Source of the DNA: a virus
Virus record (IMG/VR): IMGVR_UViG_3300024259_002152
Span: 62,001-126,000 of that record
DNA: 64,000 nt
Strand: one strand, 5' to 3'
The position numbers and the translations under genes are program-made. Of the stretch, positions 1 to 12,400 are shown piece after piece; position 1 is the first letter of the stretch, and each line of letters opens with the position of its first letter. The notes under the pieces are model-generated. The model ran no database searches. It was given only the letters and a program-made list of their open reading frames with translations, and was not told the origin of the DNA.

Positions 1-136
1 GCTCCCAGAAGAAGTTTATCAAAAATATCAAAGCAATAAATTATCTAAAAGTTTGGATATTGATAGATTTAAACAAAATTATGATAAAGATGATACTAAT
101 TTTAAATTTGGGAACCCAGGATATTATAGGAAATAA
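1..136 (+). CDS. 3' end of an unrecognised gene (partial)
   Basis: An open frame (reading frame 2) enters from the left edge and stops at TAA 134-136, encoding about 44 residues ending in GNPGYYRK. The tail is rich in Lys, Asp and Asn, and no domain is recognisable. Its stop lies two bases before the ATG of the next virion-type gene, so it probably belongs to the same structural operon. Its start and function lie outside the window. Confidence 0.7.
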   Translation, partial: LPEEVYQKYQSNKLSKSLDIDRFKQNYDKDDTNFKFGNPGYYRK

Positions 137-138
137 TT

Positions 139-2397
139 ATGGCTATAGATTTAACATCTAATACTATTGCTCAGTATAAAATGAATGATAATTCTGCGAA
201 TACTGTTGTTATAGATTCTGCTAGAAATTATAACGGAATGTATGGCGGAGCAAATACTGACGCTAAAAGTGTTGTGGGAGTTATTAATACTGCTTTGTCT
301 TTTAATGGGATCAATAACTATATTGATACTAATCAAACATTTCAGTCTACTTTACAAAATAGTTTTTCTATAAATTTGTGGTGCAAAGATATTGGTGAAG
401 GTACCAATCAGCAGCATTTTGTGGCGGTAAGTTGGGGTTTATATATTTTAGAATTCTTTAAAACAGGAACGACTGTTGGAATAAATTATACTACTCAAGC
501 TCCTGTGCCTGTTTCAGCTATTATTACCAATACACCATTAACATCTTGGAGTATGGTTACTGCTGTTGTGGAAAATTTAGATGGCTCTAATACTAGAGCT
601 TTATTATACATCAATGGGGATTTAGTAAAAATTGGAACAACAATGGGTATACCCATGTCGGATTGGGGGACCGTTGGTACAAATCTTAATGTATATGTAG
701 GTTGTGGCAATATCGTTGGTCATGCAATTGAAAATTTTGATGGTTATCTTGATGATGTAAGAATATTTAATAAAGTATTAACTGTAGATGAAATATCATT
801 TCTTTATAATGATGGGACCGGAACCGAGTTATCATCTTCTGGAAATATTGATCTTATTAGCGCTCCTAGTATTATTTATCCAAATGGTGGAGAAACTTTT
901 ACAGAAGGAGATATAAATATTCAATGGGTAGAACCAGGAAATTTATCTACCACCGAGTTGATATGGTATGAAATTTTTATAACTGATGATTATGATCCTC
1001 ATAAAAAATCAGAGTTGATTCAAATAGCAACGATTCCTTCTGGCAATACGTCTTATAGTTATACTATACAAAAAAATCTTAAAGGGACTAGGAGTCGAAT
1101 TGGCATTAGAGCAACGGACAGTACTGGGCTGAGAAGTAATATGTCTTTCTCTGCGGATTATTTTATCATTACTAATGAAAGTCTACCATCTCCTTCTATG
1201 ATAGAACCAGTTAAAGGAGATACTTATTTTTCATATGTGCCTTTTATATTTGATCATAATGCAGTTATGGGCAGATCTTCACAAAGGAGTTTTTATCAGA
1301 TATATTATAAATCTGATAATCAAGATTTGGATTGGACTTTATTAAAGAGTAATATCATGGTCGGTTCAGATCCTATTAATATCGATGTAAGTAATTTTAT
1401 AACTAATTCTGATTATGTTTTTAAAATAGAGTTGGTTGATGGGGATAATGTTTCTTCTCCTGTTTTTATTGATAATATTAATATTAATAATATTAATTTG
1501 TTTCTTATTGATACTACTCCACCTTCTGGAACTGTTCGGATAGTAGATAATGAAGAATATACTAAGGATAAGAGTTTGATACTTAGAATATCGGCAAGTG
1601 ATGAAGTAACTTTTGTGAAAGATGTTCAGATTCAGCAAACTAATACACAATCTCAGTTATCAGTTACTGGAGAATATGTCCCTCTTACTCCTTTGTTGAC
1701 ATGGGATATCAAAGAGGAGATAGCGGGTGGGGGAGTTATTGATGGGGTTAAATTAATACAGGCTAGATTTAGAGATTATGGGGGGAATACTGTAACAGCT
1801 AGTCAGGAAAAATATTTTAGGACTTATAAAAATTTGGAAAACAGGGAAGTAACCTCTTTATTCTATGATCATGCTCAAGATAATTTATATTTTTCTTTTG
1901 CTGGTGATTTAATTTCCTCTGCTTCGGCGGAATTGTATAGAAATTTAACTTTTATATCTACGCTAGATGGAGATGCTACTGCTTTAGAAGTATATAATAA
2001 CGTGTTATATGTCGCTATAAAAGACGATGAAAATAAAGGTATTTTACAAAGGTTGACAGGCGGGTCTATTAATACTATTGCTGATAATGAAGATGAATTT
2101 TTAGATGTGTCAGAAACTGTTATAAATTCCTTATATTCTGCTGATTCAGTTATAAATGCAATGGAAGTGTTTGATAATGTTTTATTTTTAGGGTTGGATA
2201 ATGGGGAAATATTGAGTTTTAAGGGGGCAACAGTTTCTTCGGAAAATGATGATTATCTTAATCTTAAAAGTGTCAGAAACATAAGGACTGACGGTATTAT
2301 GTTATATATATTTTTCTATAATACTACAGAGATGTTGGTGATGAGCCAAGATTCTAGCGGAGATTATGTTTTTAGCACGGTGGATACGGAGAATTAA
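139..2397 (+). CDS. LamG/ConA-like lectin, Ig-like and propeller virion adhesin (752 aa)
   Basis: Probable virion surface or baseplate/fibre protein. Residues about 1-235 look like a LamG/concanavalin-A-like jelly roll: an N-terminal IAQYKMND, then LSFNGINNYI, SINLWCKD, ALLYINGDLV and the closing GYLDDVRIFNKVL typical of phage LamG-3 domains. Two or three Ig/FN3-like modules follow, at about 241-345 (starting APSIIYPNGGETF), 350-460 and 460-570 (TTPPSGTVRI). The C-terminal 180 residues contain repeats like NVLYVAIKDD and NVLFLGLDNGEI that suggest beta-propeller blades. No signal peptide or membrane segment is seen. It opens a run of nine adhesin-like genes on the same strand with gaps of only a few bases. 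The adhesin role is inferred from domain content; no catalytic site is visible. Confidence 0.75.
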   Translation: MAIDLTSNTIAQYKMNDNSANTVVIDSARNYNGMYGGANTDAKSVVGVINTALSFNGINNYIDTNQTFQSTLQNSFSINLWCKDIGEGTNQQHFVAVSWGLYILEFFKTGTTVGINYTTQAPVPVSAIITNTPLTSWSMVTAVVENLDGSNTRALLYINGDLVKIGTTMGIPMSDWGTVGTNLNVYVGCGNIVGHAIENFDGYLDDVRIFNKVLTVDEISFLYNDGTGTELSSSGNIDLISAPSIIYPNGGETFTEGDINIQWVEPGNLSTTELIWYEIFITDDYDPHKKSELIQIATIPSGNTSYSYTIQKNLKGTRSRIGIRATDSTGLRSNMSFSADYFIITNESLPSPSMIEPVKGDTYFSYVPFIFDHNAVMGRSSQRSFYQIYYKSDNQDLDWTLLKSNIMVGSDPINIDVSNFITNSDYVFKIELVDGDNVSSPVFIDNININNINLFLIDTTPPSGTVRIVDNEEYTKDKSLILRISASDEVTFVKDVQIQQTNTQSQLSVTGEYVPLTPLLTWDIKEEIAGGGVIDGVKLIQARFRDYGGNTVTASQEKYFRTYKNLENREVTSLFYDHAQDNLYFSFAGDLISSASAELYRNLTFISTLDGDATALEVYNNVLYVAIKDDENKGILQRLTGGSINTIADNEDEFLDVSETVINSLYSADSVINAMEVFDNVLFLGLDNGEILSFKGATVSSENDDYLNLKSVRNIRTDGIMLYIFFYNTTEMLVMSQDSSGDYVFSTVDTEN

Positions 2398-2399
2398 CG

Positions 2400-3410
2400 A
2401 TGGCGACATTAAAATTATATTTAACTAGTTTAGAGCCAGATATGAATCAAACTATTTATTCTCAGTCAATAGGAGGGTATATTAGTAATTCTCTTATTTA
2501 TCCAGAAACTACTTTGGCAGCATCAATGGACTTATATAGTACTAATTTAAGTCTTGCTACCCCCGCTTCAGGAAGTTGGTCAGAATGGCAAGGAATAGAA
2601 TACATTAACGTTGGGAACGAGCTTATGAAAGTTCCTGCTGTAGTTAATGGTTCTATTGTGGTTACTCAAAGAGCTTATAATAATATTTATAATATCCATC
2701 TTTCAGGGGATGTAGCGAGAGCATCAGCATCTAAAGAGTTATTTAATGATAATTTTAATGATAGTTATAAACAATATAGATGTATTGCAATAAAGAATGT
2801 TTCTACAGATTCTACCGATCCTTCCAATGAACAAGTTGCTTATAATTTAGCAGTATATATAAAACAAAATAGTAGGAGTGTTAACTCTTCTATCAAAATA
2901 TCTTTAGAAAGGCCTTCTAGTGGATATATAACAGGGACTGCTACTAGTTGGAGCACAATGCAATTGATTGATACTTCTTTAATTGGTGTTTATGATGATG
3001 ATTATTTTAAAGAATCTTATTTAAAAATAACAAGTGGTGGGGCCATTGGCCAGGGGAAAATAATTAGTAGTTTTGATAATGATACTGGGACTTTTACTTT
3101 TTATAGTTCTTTTTCATCTGCTTTTGATTTTTCTGGGACTGTGGAGTATGAAATATTACCTGCTCCTGCTCAAAGAATTAAAACTGGAACGGTTTCTCCT
3201 GTGGTGGGAAATATTAATGTGACACAGTTTTTTATTCCTGATTCAAATACTCCGTTAACTTTTTATGAGCAGCCTAGTGTTTTTAATATGGGTGATTTAT
3301 TTCCAAATGATATCATGTACGTATGGGTTGAAAGATATGTGGAAAAAGGTAGTGCTGAGTTTTTAAATAATGATTTTGTTATAAACGCTAGATATAAGGT
3401 AACAGAATAA
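2400..3410 (+). CDS. putative baseplate/tail structural protein (336 aa)
   Basis: Unrecognised at family level. The region around residues 60-105 (YINVGNELMKV, then VTQRAYNN and HLSGDVARA) resembles a segment found in many myovirus baseplate and tail proteins, in which a 'property is known, value is set, sequence alternates' beta motif ends in a His-rich turn. The rest is beta-rich, with PSSGYITGTATSW and FTFYSSFSSAFDFSG. It starts two bases after the upstream stop and ends one base before the next ATG, so it is co-transcribed with the adhesin genes. A structural role is inferred from this context. Confidence 0.6.
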   Translation: MATLKLYLTSLEPDMNQTIYSQSIGGYISNSLIYPETTLAASMDLYSTNLSLATPASGSWSEWQGIEYINVGNELMKVPAVVNGSIVVTQRAYNNIYNIHLSGDVARASASKELFNDNFNDSYKQYRCIAIKNVSTDSTDPSNEQVAYNLAVYIKQNSRSVNSSIKISLERPSSGYITGTATSWSTMQLIDTSLIGVYDDDYFKESYLKITSGGAIGQGKIISSFDNDTGTFTFYSSFSSAFDFSGTVEYEILPAPAQRIKTGTVSPVVGNINVTQFFIPDSNTPLTFYEQPSVFNMGDLFPNDIMYVWVERYVEKGSAEFLNNDFVINARYKVTE

Positions 3411-3411
3411 T

Positions 3412-4392
3412 ATGTTTATAAATGATTTGAAATTTTTAGTAAGATTTAGTTCTTCTTCTATGTTTGAAGAAGTTAGTCAAACAAATTTAGTACCTATAGG
3501 AGATAATATAACTCCGTCTATTTCTACTGGTGGGTATTTAATGCAGAATGACCAATATTTACTTGGTGATGGGATTGGATCGAATGGTTATAATTTGAGT
3601 GTTACTGATGAATATGCTCTTGGTTTTTGGTTATATTCTGCCAGTCCAGGTCTTGTGATTGATTCCCTTTCTGGAGTCTTAGTATCTATTGAAATGCCTG
3701 TATTGAATTTTGTAGATGTGAGTAGCGCAGAACATACAATTATAGAGATAACAGAGCATACTCAAACTTCTGGTAATAATTCTTTGAAGTTATCAGAGAG
3801 AGGAGGGTATTCTGTTTTTACAGAAGAATACTTACCTAATAAATGGCATTATTTCTGGGTGTCTCGTATCACAGGTCATTTGAGAATTTTTGTAGATGGG
3901 TCTGAACAAACTCTGCAAGATGAAACAGGATCTCGTTCTTCAAATTTAATGGAAGGGTTAGGTTCTCTTTTAAATCTATATGTAAATCATAGTTTAGATG
4001 GTTACTCTACTAGTGTTGCTAAAAACACAGGTATTATTGATGATATATTCTTTTTAAATGTTAGAAATAGTTCTCAAACAGATATTCAGAGATCTATTAA
4101 TGATGGCGTGCTTTATGTAGTAGATGATATTTTTACGGGAACTAATATTGTTAAATCAGATATTTATATGAATGATCCAGAAACGATTACCATTAATTCT
4201 ATGATTGATGATTTAAGCTATATTTTCATAGGTAGAAATGATGGCAAAATAATGAGAGGATCGTCTTTATTCTGGGAGACAAGAAGGTCTTTTTCTGATT
4301 CTGCTGAATTTTCTGGTTTTGACTTTAGCGGATCATCTAGTGGTCAAACTGGAGGTTTTTTAAGATTGATTAATGATACTATAAGGTTATAA
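3412..4392 (+). CDS. LamG-like virion protein (326 aa)
   Basis: A beta-rich protein whose central part has LamG/ConA-like hallmarks: YALGFWLYSA, KWHYFWVSR, LRIFVDGSEQ and IIDDIFFLNVR, in the usual order for a phage LamG-3 fold. Residues about 250-326 contain a blade-like stretch (DDLSYIFIGRNDGKIM) similar to the propeller ends of its neighbours. No signal peptide is seen. It lies between a baseplate-like gene and a multi-domain adhesin with gaps of 1-2 bases. Glycan binding on the host surface is a plausible but unproven role. Confidence 0.65.
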   Translation: MFINDLKFLVRFSSSSMFEEVSQTNLVPIGDNITPSISTGGYLMQNDQYLLGDGIGSNGYNLSVTDEYALGFWLYSASPGLVIDSLSGVLVSIEMPVLNFVDVSSAEHTIIEITEHTQTSGNNSLKLSERGGYSVFTEEYLPNKWHYFWVSRITGHLRIFVDGSEQTLQDETGSRSSNLMEGLGSLLNLYVNHSLDGYSTSVAKNTGIIDDIFFLNVRNSSQTDIQRSINDGVLYVVDDIFTGTNIVKSDIYMNDPETITINSMIDDLSYIFIGRNDGKIMRGSSLFWETRRSFSDSAEFSGFDFSGSSSGQTGGFLRLINDTIRL

Positions 4393-4394
4393 AA

Positions 4395-6482
4395 ATGAAT
4401 TTGCAATTAACATTAAAATTAAATAATCAGGCAGTCACTGATCATACTTTTAGAATCAGAATATTGAATGATTATCCGATATGGAGCTGGGTATTTGATA
4501 CGGTTGATAAGGTTTCTATAGACCCTAATACTGGAGTTGTTACTGATGTAGGGGATTTCAGTCAAGTAGGTTATGAAATAAAAATAGGTACTTCTGATTA
4601 TGGTATAGGGACTATTGATTTTGTAGGAGATGTGGTTAGAACGGGGTATACAACTAGTCAAGAGTTATTTTGGTCATATAAAGGTTTGTCTTTGGCAAGA
4701 GGGGTTAAGTATTATGGCCAAATATATGCTATTGATGAGTTGAGTAGATCGACTGATATCTCTACTTTTTCATTTTTTTATAATGAGTTGCCATTTGTAA
4801 ATAATGTGGTTATTTCTCCTGCTAATCCCGCTCCTACTGATAATCTTATATTAACTTATGATTTTTTTGACGTGGACGGAGATTTAGAGTCAGGAACAAT
4901 TATAAGATGGTTTAAAAATGGAGTACATCAGAGACAATTTGATAATGCTACTAGTATAGTTTCCTCTTTTTTACAGAATGAAGATATATGGAATGCTGAT
5001 GTGTATCCGTCAGATGGATTTGAGTATGGAGTGAGAGTAACTTCTCCTCAAATAAAAATAGCAGCTACAGCTATTACTGTTTCTGAGTTAGCGGTATTGC
5101 CTTCGCATCCTAATCCTAATGATATTTTAAAAGCTGCTTATGAAACTAGTAGCGAATTAGAGTCTAGTAATGTATCTATTAGATGGTACATTAATAATAG
5201 AATTTTCCAGGATTTCAATGACCAGCAGTTTGTTAGACTTAATATAGAAGAAAATGATCAAGTTCGATTTGAAATTAAACATAATGATGCTTCTGTTTAT
5301 ACCTCTTCTTCTATAGTTACGGTTGTAGCTTCTGATTTTATTGTTACAGGCATACAAATAGATGGCAAAAGCGATCCTTTAGATGTTTCTACAATAACTC
5401 CCCATGTTAGATGGAAGAGATTTATTCCGGATGGTAAAAGTGTGAATTATATATCTATAAAAATAGGAACTTTTTTTGAGGCGAATAATATATATTCTAC
5501 AGTTATTACGGGAGATAGAAATACATTTACGATTCCTACAAATATTTTAGAAAAAGGTAGAGATTATTACATTGGTATTGCTTTGAGCGATACTTCAACT
5601 TTTAACAAGTATTCTACAAGTCATTTTAGAGTTAGGGGCAGTAGGTGGGAAGAGGATGTTTCTAACTCAACAGGATGGACTTTTGAGGTTATGTTTGTAG
5701 TTAATGCAGGAGGTACTTCCGAAGATTATCAAACTATTAGGATTAATGATGGTGATAGATTTGCAGAAGTTAGGATATATAATAGTAAAATATCTTTGAT
5801 TTCTGGTTCTCAGTTAGAATACACAGTATCAACGACTACCAACAATTTTTTAACAGTAGCTGCTCGAGATGATGATATAAAGATTTATTTAAATCGAGAT
5901 TTAATAATAAATGGAGAAGGAATTTTTACGCAAACTTCTAATATAAAAAGATTAGAGATATCTCATGATAATGCGACTTCTCTATTTTCGGTTGATTATA
6001 AATATTTTTTCTATACAACTTCAGGATATTTTCTGCCTGATGTTTCAAGTGAATATACTAATTTGCAATTTCATGATTACATCGAATTTCAGAACAATGA
6101 AGTGATTGCTTTGCAGGGGTATGTTGGAGGTAAATATGTTTTTGGTCTTAACTCAGACAGCGAAAATGAGAGTAGCACTATTTATGCGATTAGGGCAGGA
6201 GATATTAAAGAAACAGGAACAATTGCTCGAACATATTCTCCTATTAATAGGATAAATAAATCTCCAGATGGAAAATTTACTGTGGCCGCTCATGCAAAAG
6301 GGGCTACTATTATTACGGGATATTTGATAAATCCTTTTAATCATTCAATGATTTTTGTTGATGCTAATAATAATTTAAATGAGACGTTTCCCACAGCAAG
6401 CGGGTGGGAATTAGTTGAGAATATTAATATCGATTCTGCTTATTTTCAATCAGATGGTTTTCATATAGATACTATCCAATAA
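4395..6482 (+). CDS. multi-domain Ig/FN3-like and ConA-like virion protein (695 aa)
   Basis: Contains several Ig-like modules. The clearest is at about residues 135-225, with VISPANPAPTDNLILTYDFF followed by an IIRWFKNG turn. A second copy is at about 230-310, with ILKAAYE and VSIRWYINN. The same module recurs in the gene at 27284-30427. Residues about 310-410 form an FN3-like unit, and 415-540 look like a second ConA-like sandwich (WTFEVMFVVN, FLTVAARDDDIKIYLN). The end has propeller-like repeats. It has no catalytic signature and no membrane segment. A structural or adhesion role is inferred from context and domain type. Confidence 0.65.
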   Translation: MNLQLTLKLNNQAVTDHTFRIRILNDYPIWSWVFDTVDKVSIDPNTGVVTDVGDFSQVGYEIKIGTSDYGIGTIDFVGDVVRTGYTTSQELFWSYKGLSLARGVKYYGQIYAIDELSRSTDISTFSFFYNELPFVNNVVISPANPAPTDNLILTYDFFDVDGDLESGTIIRWFKNGVHQRQFDNATSIVSSFLQNEDIWNADVYPSDGFEYGVRVTSPQIKIAATAITVSELAVLPSHPNPNDILKAAYETSSELESSNVSIRWYINNRIFQDFNDQQFVRLNIEENDQVRFEIKHNDASVYTSSSIVTVVASDFIVTGIQIDGKSDPLDVSTITPHVRWKRFIPDGKSVNYISIKIGTFFEANNIYSTVITGDRNTFTIPTNILEKGRDYYIGIALSDTSTFNKYSTSHFRVRGSRWEEDVSNSTGWTFEVMFVVNAGGTSEDYQTIRINDGDRFAEVRIYNSKISLISGSQLEYTVSTTTNNFLTVAARDDDIKIYLNRDLIINGEGIFTQTSNIKRLEISHDNATSLFSVDYKYFFYTTSGYFLPDVSSEYTNLQFHDYIEFQNNEVIALQGYVGGKYVFGLNSDSENESSTIYAIRAGDIKETGTIARTYSPINRINKSPDGKFTVAAHAKGATIITGYLINPFNHSMIFVDANNNLNETFPTASGWELVENINIDSAYFQSDGFHIDTIQ

Positions 6483-6497
6483 AGATTTGGAGCAAAC

Positions 6498-9400
6498 ATG
6501 AGTTTATATAGTAATTTAATTGCACAGTGGAAATTTAATGGTAGTCTTTTAGAAACAAAAGGCAATCATCCTGGCTCATGGACAGGTGGTTATGGTAATG
6601 AAACATACAGCTTTGGAGTCAATGGGGATCTTGATAGCTCTATAGATTTAATTGGAGTTAATGACTATGTCCGTATAGCTGACGATTCAAGATTGCAATT
6701 GAGTGAATTCTCTATATCTTTATGGATTCATCCTAGCGATTTGGGTAATGGTGATACACTTGTGTATTACGGAGAGACGACTAGTCCAAGTCAAGGAGAT
6801 GATGGATGGGGGATATATTACAAAAGCGGGTATATTCGCCTAACTGTTGGAGATAGGTCAAATTATTCTTCTTTTCCAGAAGCTATTGTTGGACCTATGG
6901 CTATGTGGCATCATATTGTTTGTACATATGATGGGGCTATTGGTAAGGTGTATGTTGATTCTAATAAAGGGGAGGATGGTGGACTAACTTTTAACGGATA
7001 TGGCAATTCAACTTTTGTTATTGGGGATGATGGTTCTAGATTATATCATACCAATAGTTTGTTCGATAATGTATGTTATTTTAACAGGGTATTAGACCAA
7101 GATGAAATAAATATTTTATACAATTCTGGGAATGGTATAGAGGATTTGACGGTATTTGATGATTCGTTAGCAATTGATTCTGCTATTAATGAATATGGAG
7201 ATGAAGCCAATAAAGGAGGAACATGGTATTATACTCAAAATAAGTTTGGTTCTGATTGGGTTAATAAGGTAGATAATTCAAAAGGGTGGACAGTAGATTT
7301 TAATTTGAGAGTAGAAAATGTTGTAGATAGCGATTGGATTATTGATGAAAATAACAAGGGCAGAGGAATAGGATTGTACGTAAACGACGGGACAAAACAA
7401 GAAACAATCAATTTTCTCATGCAGCAAATTGTTTTTGCTAATGCTAATCATACTGAAATTTATGACACAACTCAAGAAATAAATTATAGGTTAACTGGTC
7501 AAAATAATAATTTGAAACTTTATGCTCGTCCTGCATCTGATGCTACTTACAAACAAATATCAGATGTTAATTTCACCATGGACGCCACAGTAAATGGTAA
7601 TTCTTTAAATCCTGTTGTTTTTGAAGATACCAATAGTAATTTACATGTTGTGTGGTGGGATGATGGAGGAAATCTAGGTTCTATTTATTATTCTAAATTT
7701 AATGGAACGACATGGACAAATCCTGAAGAAATTGTTTCTTTGGATAATGGGGTTCAATTTCCTTCGATTGTTGTTGATGGGGAAGAAACTGTTTATGTTT
7801 CTTTCGAATCAAAACAGACTGAAGGGAGCGTAATAGGTTTCGTTTATAGAAATAATTTGGGATGGAGTGAGCCATATTATACAGGTGTGGATATAGGCTA
7901 TTGTAAATATCCTCAAATGACACTGGATAGTTTATCTAATCCTTGCGTTGTTTGGGAGGATCATAGAAGAACTCATCAAGAAATATATTTGAATATATTT
8001 TTGGCAGATGAGCTGAGATGGAGAGGGGAAGAAAAAGTATCTACTAATTTATTTGGTAGTTATCGTCCATCCATTTCTTCTTATATGGATGATTTATTTA
8101 TCACATGGTCATCAGTTTCTCAAGATGTTACTTCTCATATAGAGATAATGAGATATAATGTTTTGAATTCTTCCAAATTGTCTGCCGTTACAATCTCTAG
8201 GACTGATAGTAGAGCTGATCATTCTAATGTTCTTTGTAATGTTGGTGGAAAAGTGTTTGTGGTCTGGCATGATAATCCTGATGGTAAATATAAGATTTAT
8301 TCAACTATTTTATCTCCGTCTTTAGATGTTTTAACGAATGAATTTGCTATTGTAGAGGGTCATGGAGGGGCCAAGTATCCTACTTTATCAGAGCAACTTG
8401 CTACAGGTTATATTTATATAGCGTGGCAAGATTATAAGACTGGTGATTATAATGAATTTGGTATAGATCTTGATCCGTCAGATCTTGATCCATACGGGGA
8501 ACGCTCAGTGCAATCTTTAGAGCCTTCTGATTCAGCTATATTTGTTGCTCTTTATAATGGGAATTATCTGTCTAGTGGTAATGGATCTTTTGATGTAAAG
8601 ATGGTATTTGATGACGATAGAAATTCTTATGCTCCTGCCATTCCTATATTTTTTAATGGAGAATTGCCAATATTGTATGAGTCATATTTATTTGATGAAT
8701 ATGGTTTTTTAAATAATAATGATCTGTTACGTAGAGTTAGATGTGCTTTTTATTCTTTAGATAGGAGTAGTGCGGAATTTTTGGCTGACAACGTAACTAT
8801 ATCAGATCCGTCATCTAGAATATTTAATATTCATAGAGATTATATTTTAAATGAGAATATATCGACTAAGGAAATACGATTTGGAGATTTTTCTGATGTT
8901 ATAGATTCTCATTATGTGTTTAAGGAGTTTAAATATTACATAGACGACGCTGTTGAACCATATGATATTAAAGAAATAGATTATAGCTCGATAGGAATCG
9001 ATTCTATATCTGCATCAGATGCTGTTATTAATAATTATGGTGATGCATGGATTGTTGGTATTTGCGGGGCTTATTTTTACTATAATCATCAGAGTAGGTC
9101 TCTGGAAATAGGGAGAGATTTGCCAGGAATAGAAGATGATATAGATAATGAAGATATAGCATCATGGAGCAATATGAAAGCAATATCTTTTGATGTATAT
9201 AATAATTTATTTATTGGTGGTTATGGCAGTGATGATAAGGGATTAATAAGGTATAGTTTTAATCATGTTGATGGATTTAAAGATTTGTCAATAACAGATC
9301 TTCCAAGCGATGTAGTTATTACATCTATGATATTTGATAAGGATAATAGATTATATGTAGGAACATCTTCATTAGTGGATGGTGTCTCATCTGGGCTTTA

Positions 9401-12400
9401 TGGCTTTGATTTGTCTTATACCGAGATAGTGACTGACGGGATTGCTGATATAACAATTAATGCTACTGGGTTTAGAAATAGCGGAGGAGAGGTAAGTCTA
9501 ACATCGATATTCTCAGAGTTCCCAAATGTTTTGACAGATACTATATCTTCATTGAAAGTAGATGATAATAATAATATTTGGATTTGTACTAATAGTGGTT
9601 TGTATAGGCTTTATAAGAATAAGGCATTATGTTTTACGACTTCTAATGGATTGCCTTCTAATAAAATAAATGATATAGCTGTTAGGAATACAGCGATAAG
9701 ATATATTGCTACTGCTAATGGTATAGCTAAAATGGTAGGATTTAATTTTGATAATTTTATAACATCCGAAGATGAAACTATATGGAATAATAATGTTAAA
9801 AGTATAATGTGGAAAAATCCTAATGTTTTATTAGCTGGTACTATGTCAAGATTGAATCAGATCATTATTAATGATGTTGATGAAACATATTCTACAGCAA
9901 TTTATGAACCTGCATCTTCTATTAATGTGTCTCCAGATGATTTGCAAACATATTATTTAGATAATCCTACAATTGCTGAAGATGACATTGTTGAAGTCTA
10001 TATAAATGGAAATAAAATACATTACGGATATGTTGTTAGTATTGATAAAAAAACGATAAGATTTGGAATGTCTCTTAATAATGATGATATTGTGGAAGTG
10101 GTTGCTAGGAGTGATTTAGAAGTTGTTTCTGATTTTTCCCAGACTATTGCCGAAAGAACAGATATTGGTAGCACTTTATTAAAGATTAAAGATATTGCTG
10201 TTAGGGATAATCAAGATGGAACTGGAGATGTATTTGTTATTTCGGAAGGGTCCGAGAATGAGGTAAAAATAAATGATGCTGATAGTGTTCTACCTTTTGA
10301 TAGAGTTCATCTTGATACTCATGCTCCAATTTTTTTAAACAGTGGTGAGGGAATTAAAATAGGAGAACAAATTGATAGAAGTGTTGTTCGTATTAATATC
10401 GGAGGAGCAACAGATGATGTGTTTGAGACGGAGGGTGATTCTACCACTTCTTTAGTATCAGCAGGATCTGGTATAGATAGTATGATAATATCTAATAATG
10501 AAGAATTTTTAGATAATGACGGTATTACTCCGTTGGTTGCTATTCCATTTTCTAATTCTGCGACTCATGATTTAGGTTTGTCATTAGAAAATATTGTTAA
10601 GAATCTAACTTTGACTAGCGGGGAGGGTTCAGTTATTTCATACATATCAGATGAAAATGAATTATATGTAGGAGTTTCTAAACCAGCTATTGTTTATAAA
10701 TATAATTGGGATACAGAAGTGTGGGATGAGTTGTATACTTACGATACGGACCAATATGTTGATTTTATAGAAAAATATAATAACAATCTTATGATAAGTA
10801 TAGGTCACGATACAGATCCTGCTATTATTTATACTTACACGTATAATAGTGGAACTTTGCAAGCTAATAGTGTTTTACCTTTATTTGAATCTAGAGCTTA
10901 TTCTTCTCATATTCTAGATGGTAAGTTTTATATTGGAACTGGTATAGGATCTGGAGATGAATATACTAGTGGCTCTGGATCAAGTGGAGCCATCTATTTG
11001 TTTGATGATGGAACTACGCAAGCCATAGATCCTTCTTTATCTAAAGTAGTAGATGATCTAGATGAAAATGTTTATGGTTTAACGAGTGCTTTAGGTAGTT
11101 CTAATTTGTTAGCATCAACAGGTCCGAGTGCTTATATCTATGAAGTTGATATAGAAAATCAGGCTTCATTTATTATTTATAACTCTACTGAGGCTATTGT
11201 TTCTCTAAATCATCAGGGAGATATAGGAGAAACTTTTGCTGGATCAGAAACGAGTGGAGTTATTAGAAGATCAATTACTTCTAATAATACTTATGATATA
11301 TCTTTTAGAACAACGCCTGGCAAAGTAAGTGTTTTAAAGATTTTTCCTGTTATTACGGGGATTGAAGGGGCAACGAGTTATTCTTCTACTTTTGCTGCTG
11401 TGGGTAATGTTATTTATTATTTGTCTGATGCTGGGACATGGGTATGGAAATATACCCATAACGAAATTATCAACGATATGACATTTGATAATAGATCTAT
11501 TTCTAATGTATTATATGTAATTTCTGATACTGGTGTTACAAAAATTAATCCTCTAGTTTCAGAAAAAGTTGTATACTTAAAACTGATTGATAGAGCAGGT
11601 AATGCGTCTGTTCTCGATGTTTCTCTTGAATCTGACGGGAGCGTAGATGTAGATAGTAGTAAGTTTGTGGATGGGGTTGCTATAGCAAGTTTGGTTGATT
11701 TTGTAAGTGAAAATATGATTTTTGAGTTAGACGAATTAGGAAATAATCTTTATACTTTAACTGGTGATAGTAGATTTTATTCTGCTGGAAAAATAGAAGA
11801 GGAGAAGGGAGAATATGTTAGTGAAATATTTGATGGTACAAATGATCTTGTTAAATGGGAAACTCTTTCATGGCAAGTAACAGAATTATTTGATACTCAA
11901 GTTTTGATATATGTTAGAACTTCGACATCTTCTAATGATATATTAACAGCAGCATGGCAAGGTCCGTATTCTAGTTTGCAATCTGCTGGAGTCGCTCTGA
12001 GTCATTTGCTTGGTCAATTTATACAATTTAAAGCAGTGTTAATAAGTAATGCAAAGGGTATGTCTCCTACTTTTCATAGGGCAACTATTAGAGCAATTAC
12101 AAGTGAATCGGTTCATTTCTTTACTACTAATTTTGCGATGCCAACAAAACTTAATAAAGGTATTATAACTAGTAAGAAAGTAGTCCCTGTGGCGGCAGAT
12201 GTTGTTTTCGGTCTTAATACAACGAATTCTATTGATTGGACTGAGTATCAGGAGGTTGATGAAAATAGGATATTTAATATTAATCAAACAGGTCATAATT
12301 TAAGAGTAGGGATTAAATTTATAAGTCCTAATCGTTCTACGATAGATACAACAGATTTTGGAGAATATGGTCCATATGATTCTAATTTATATGTTAATAC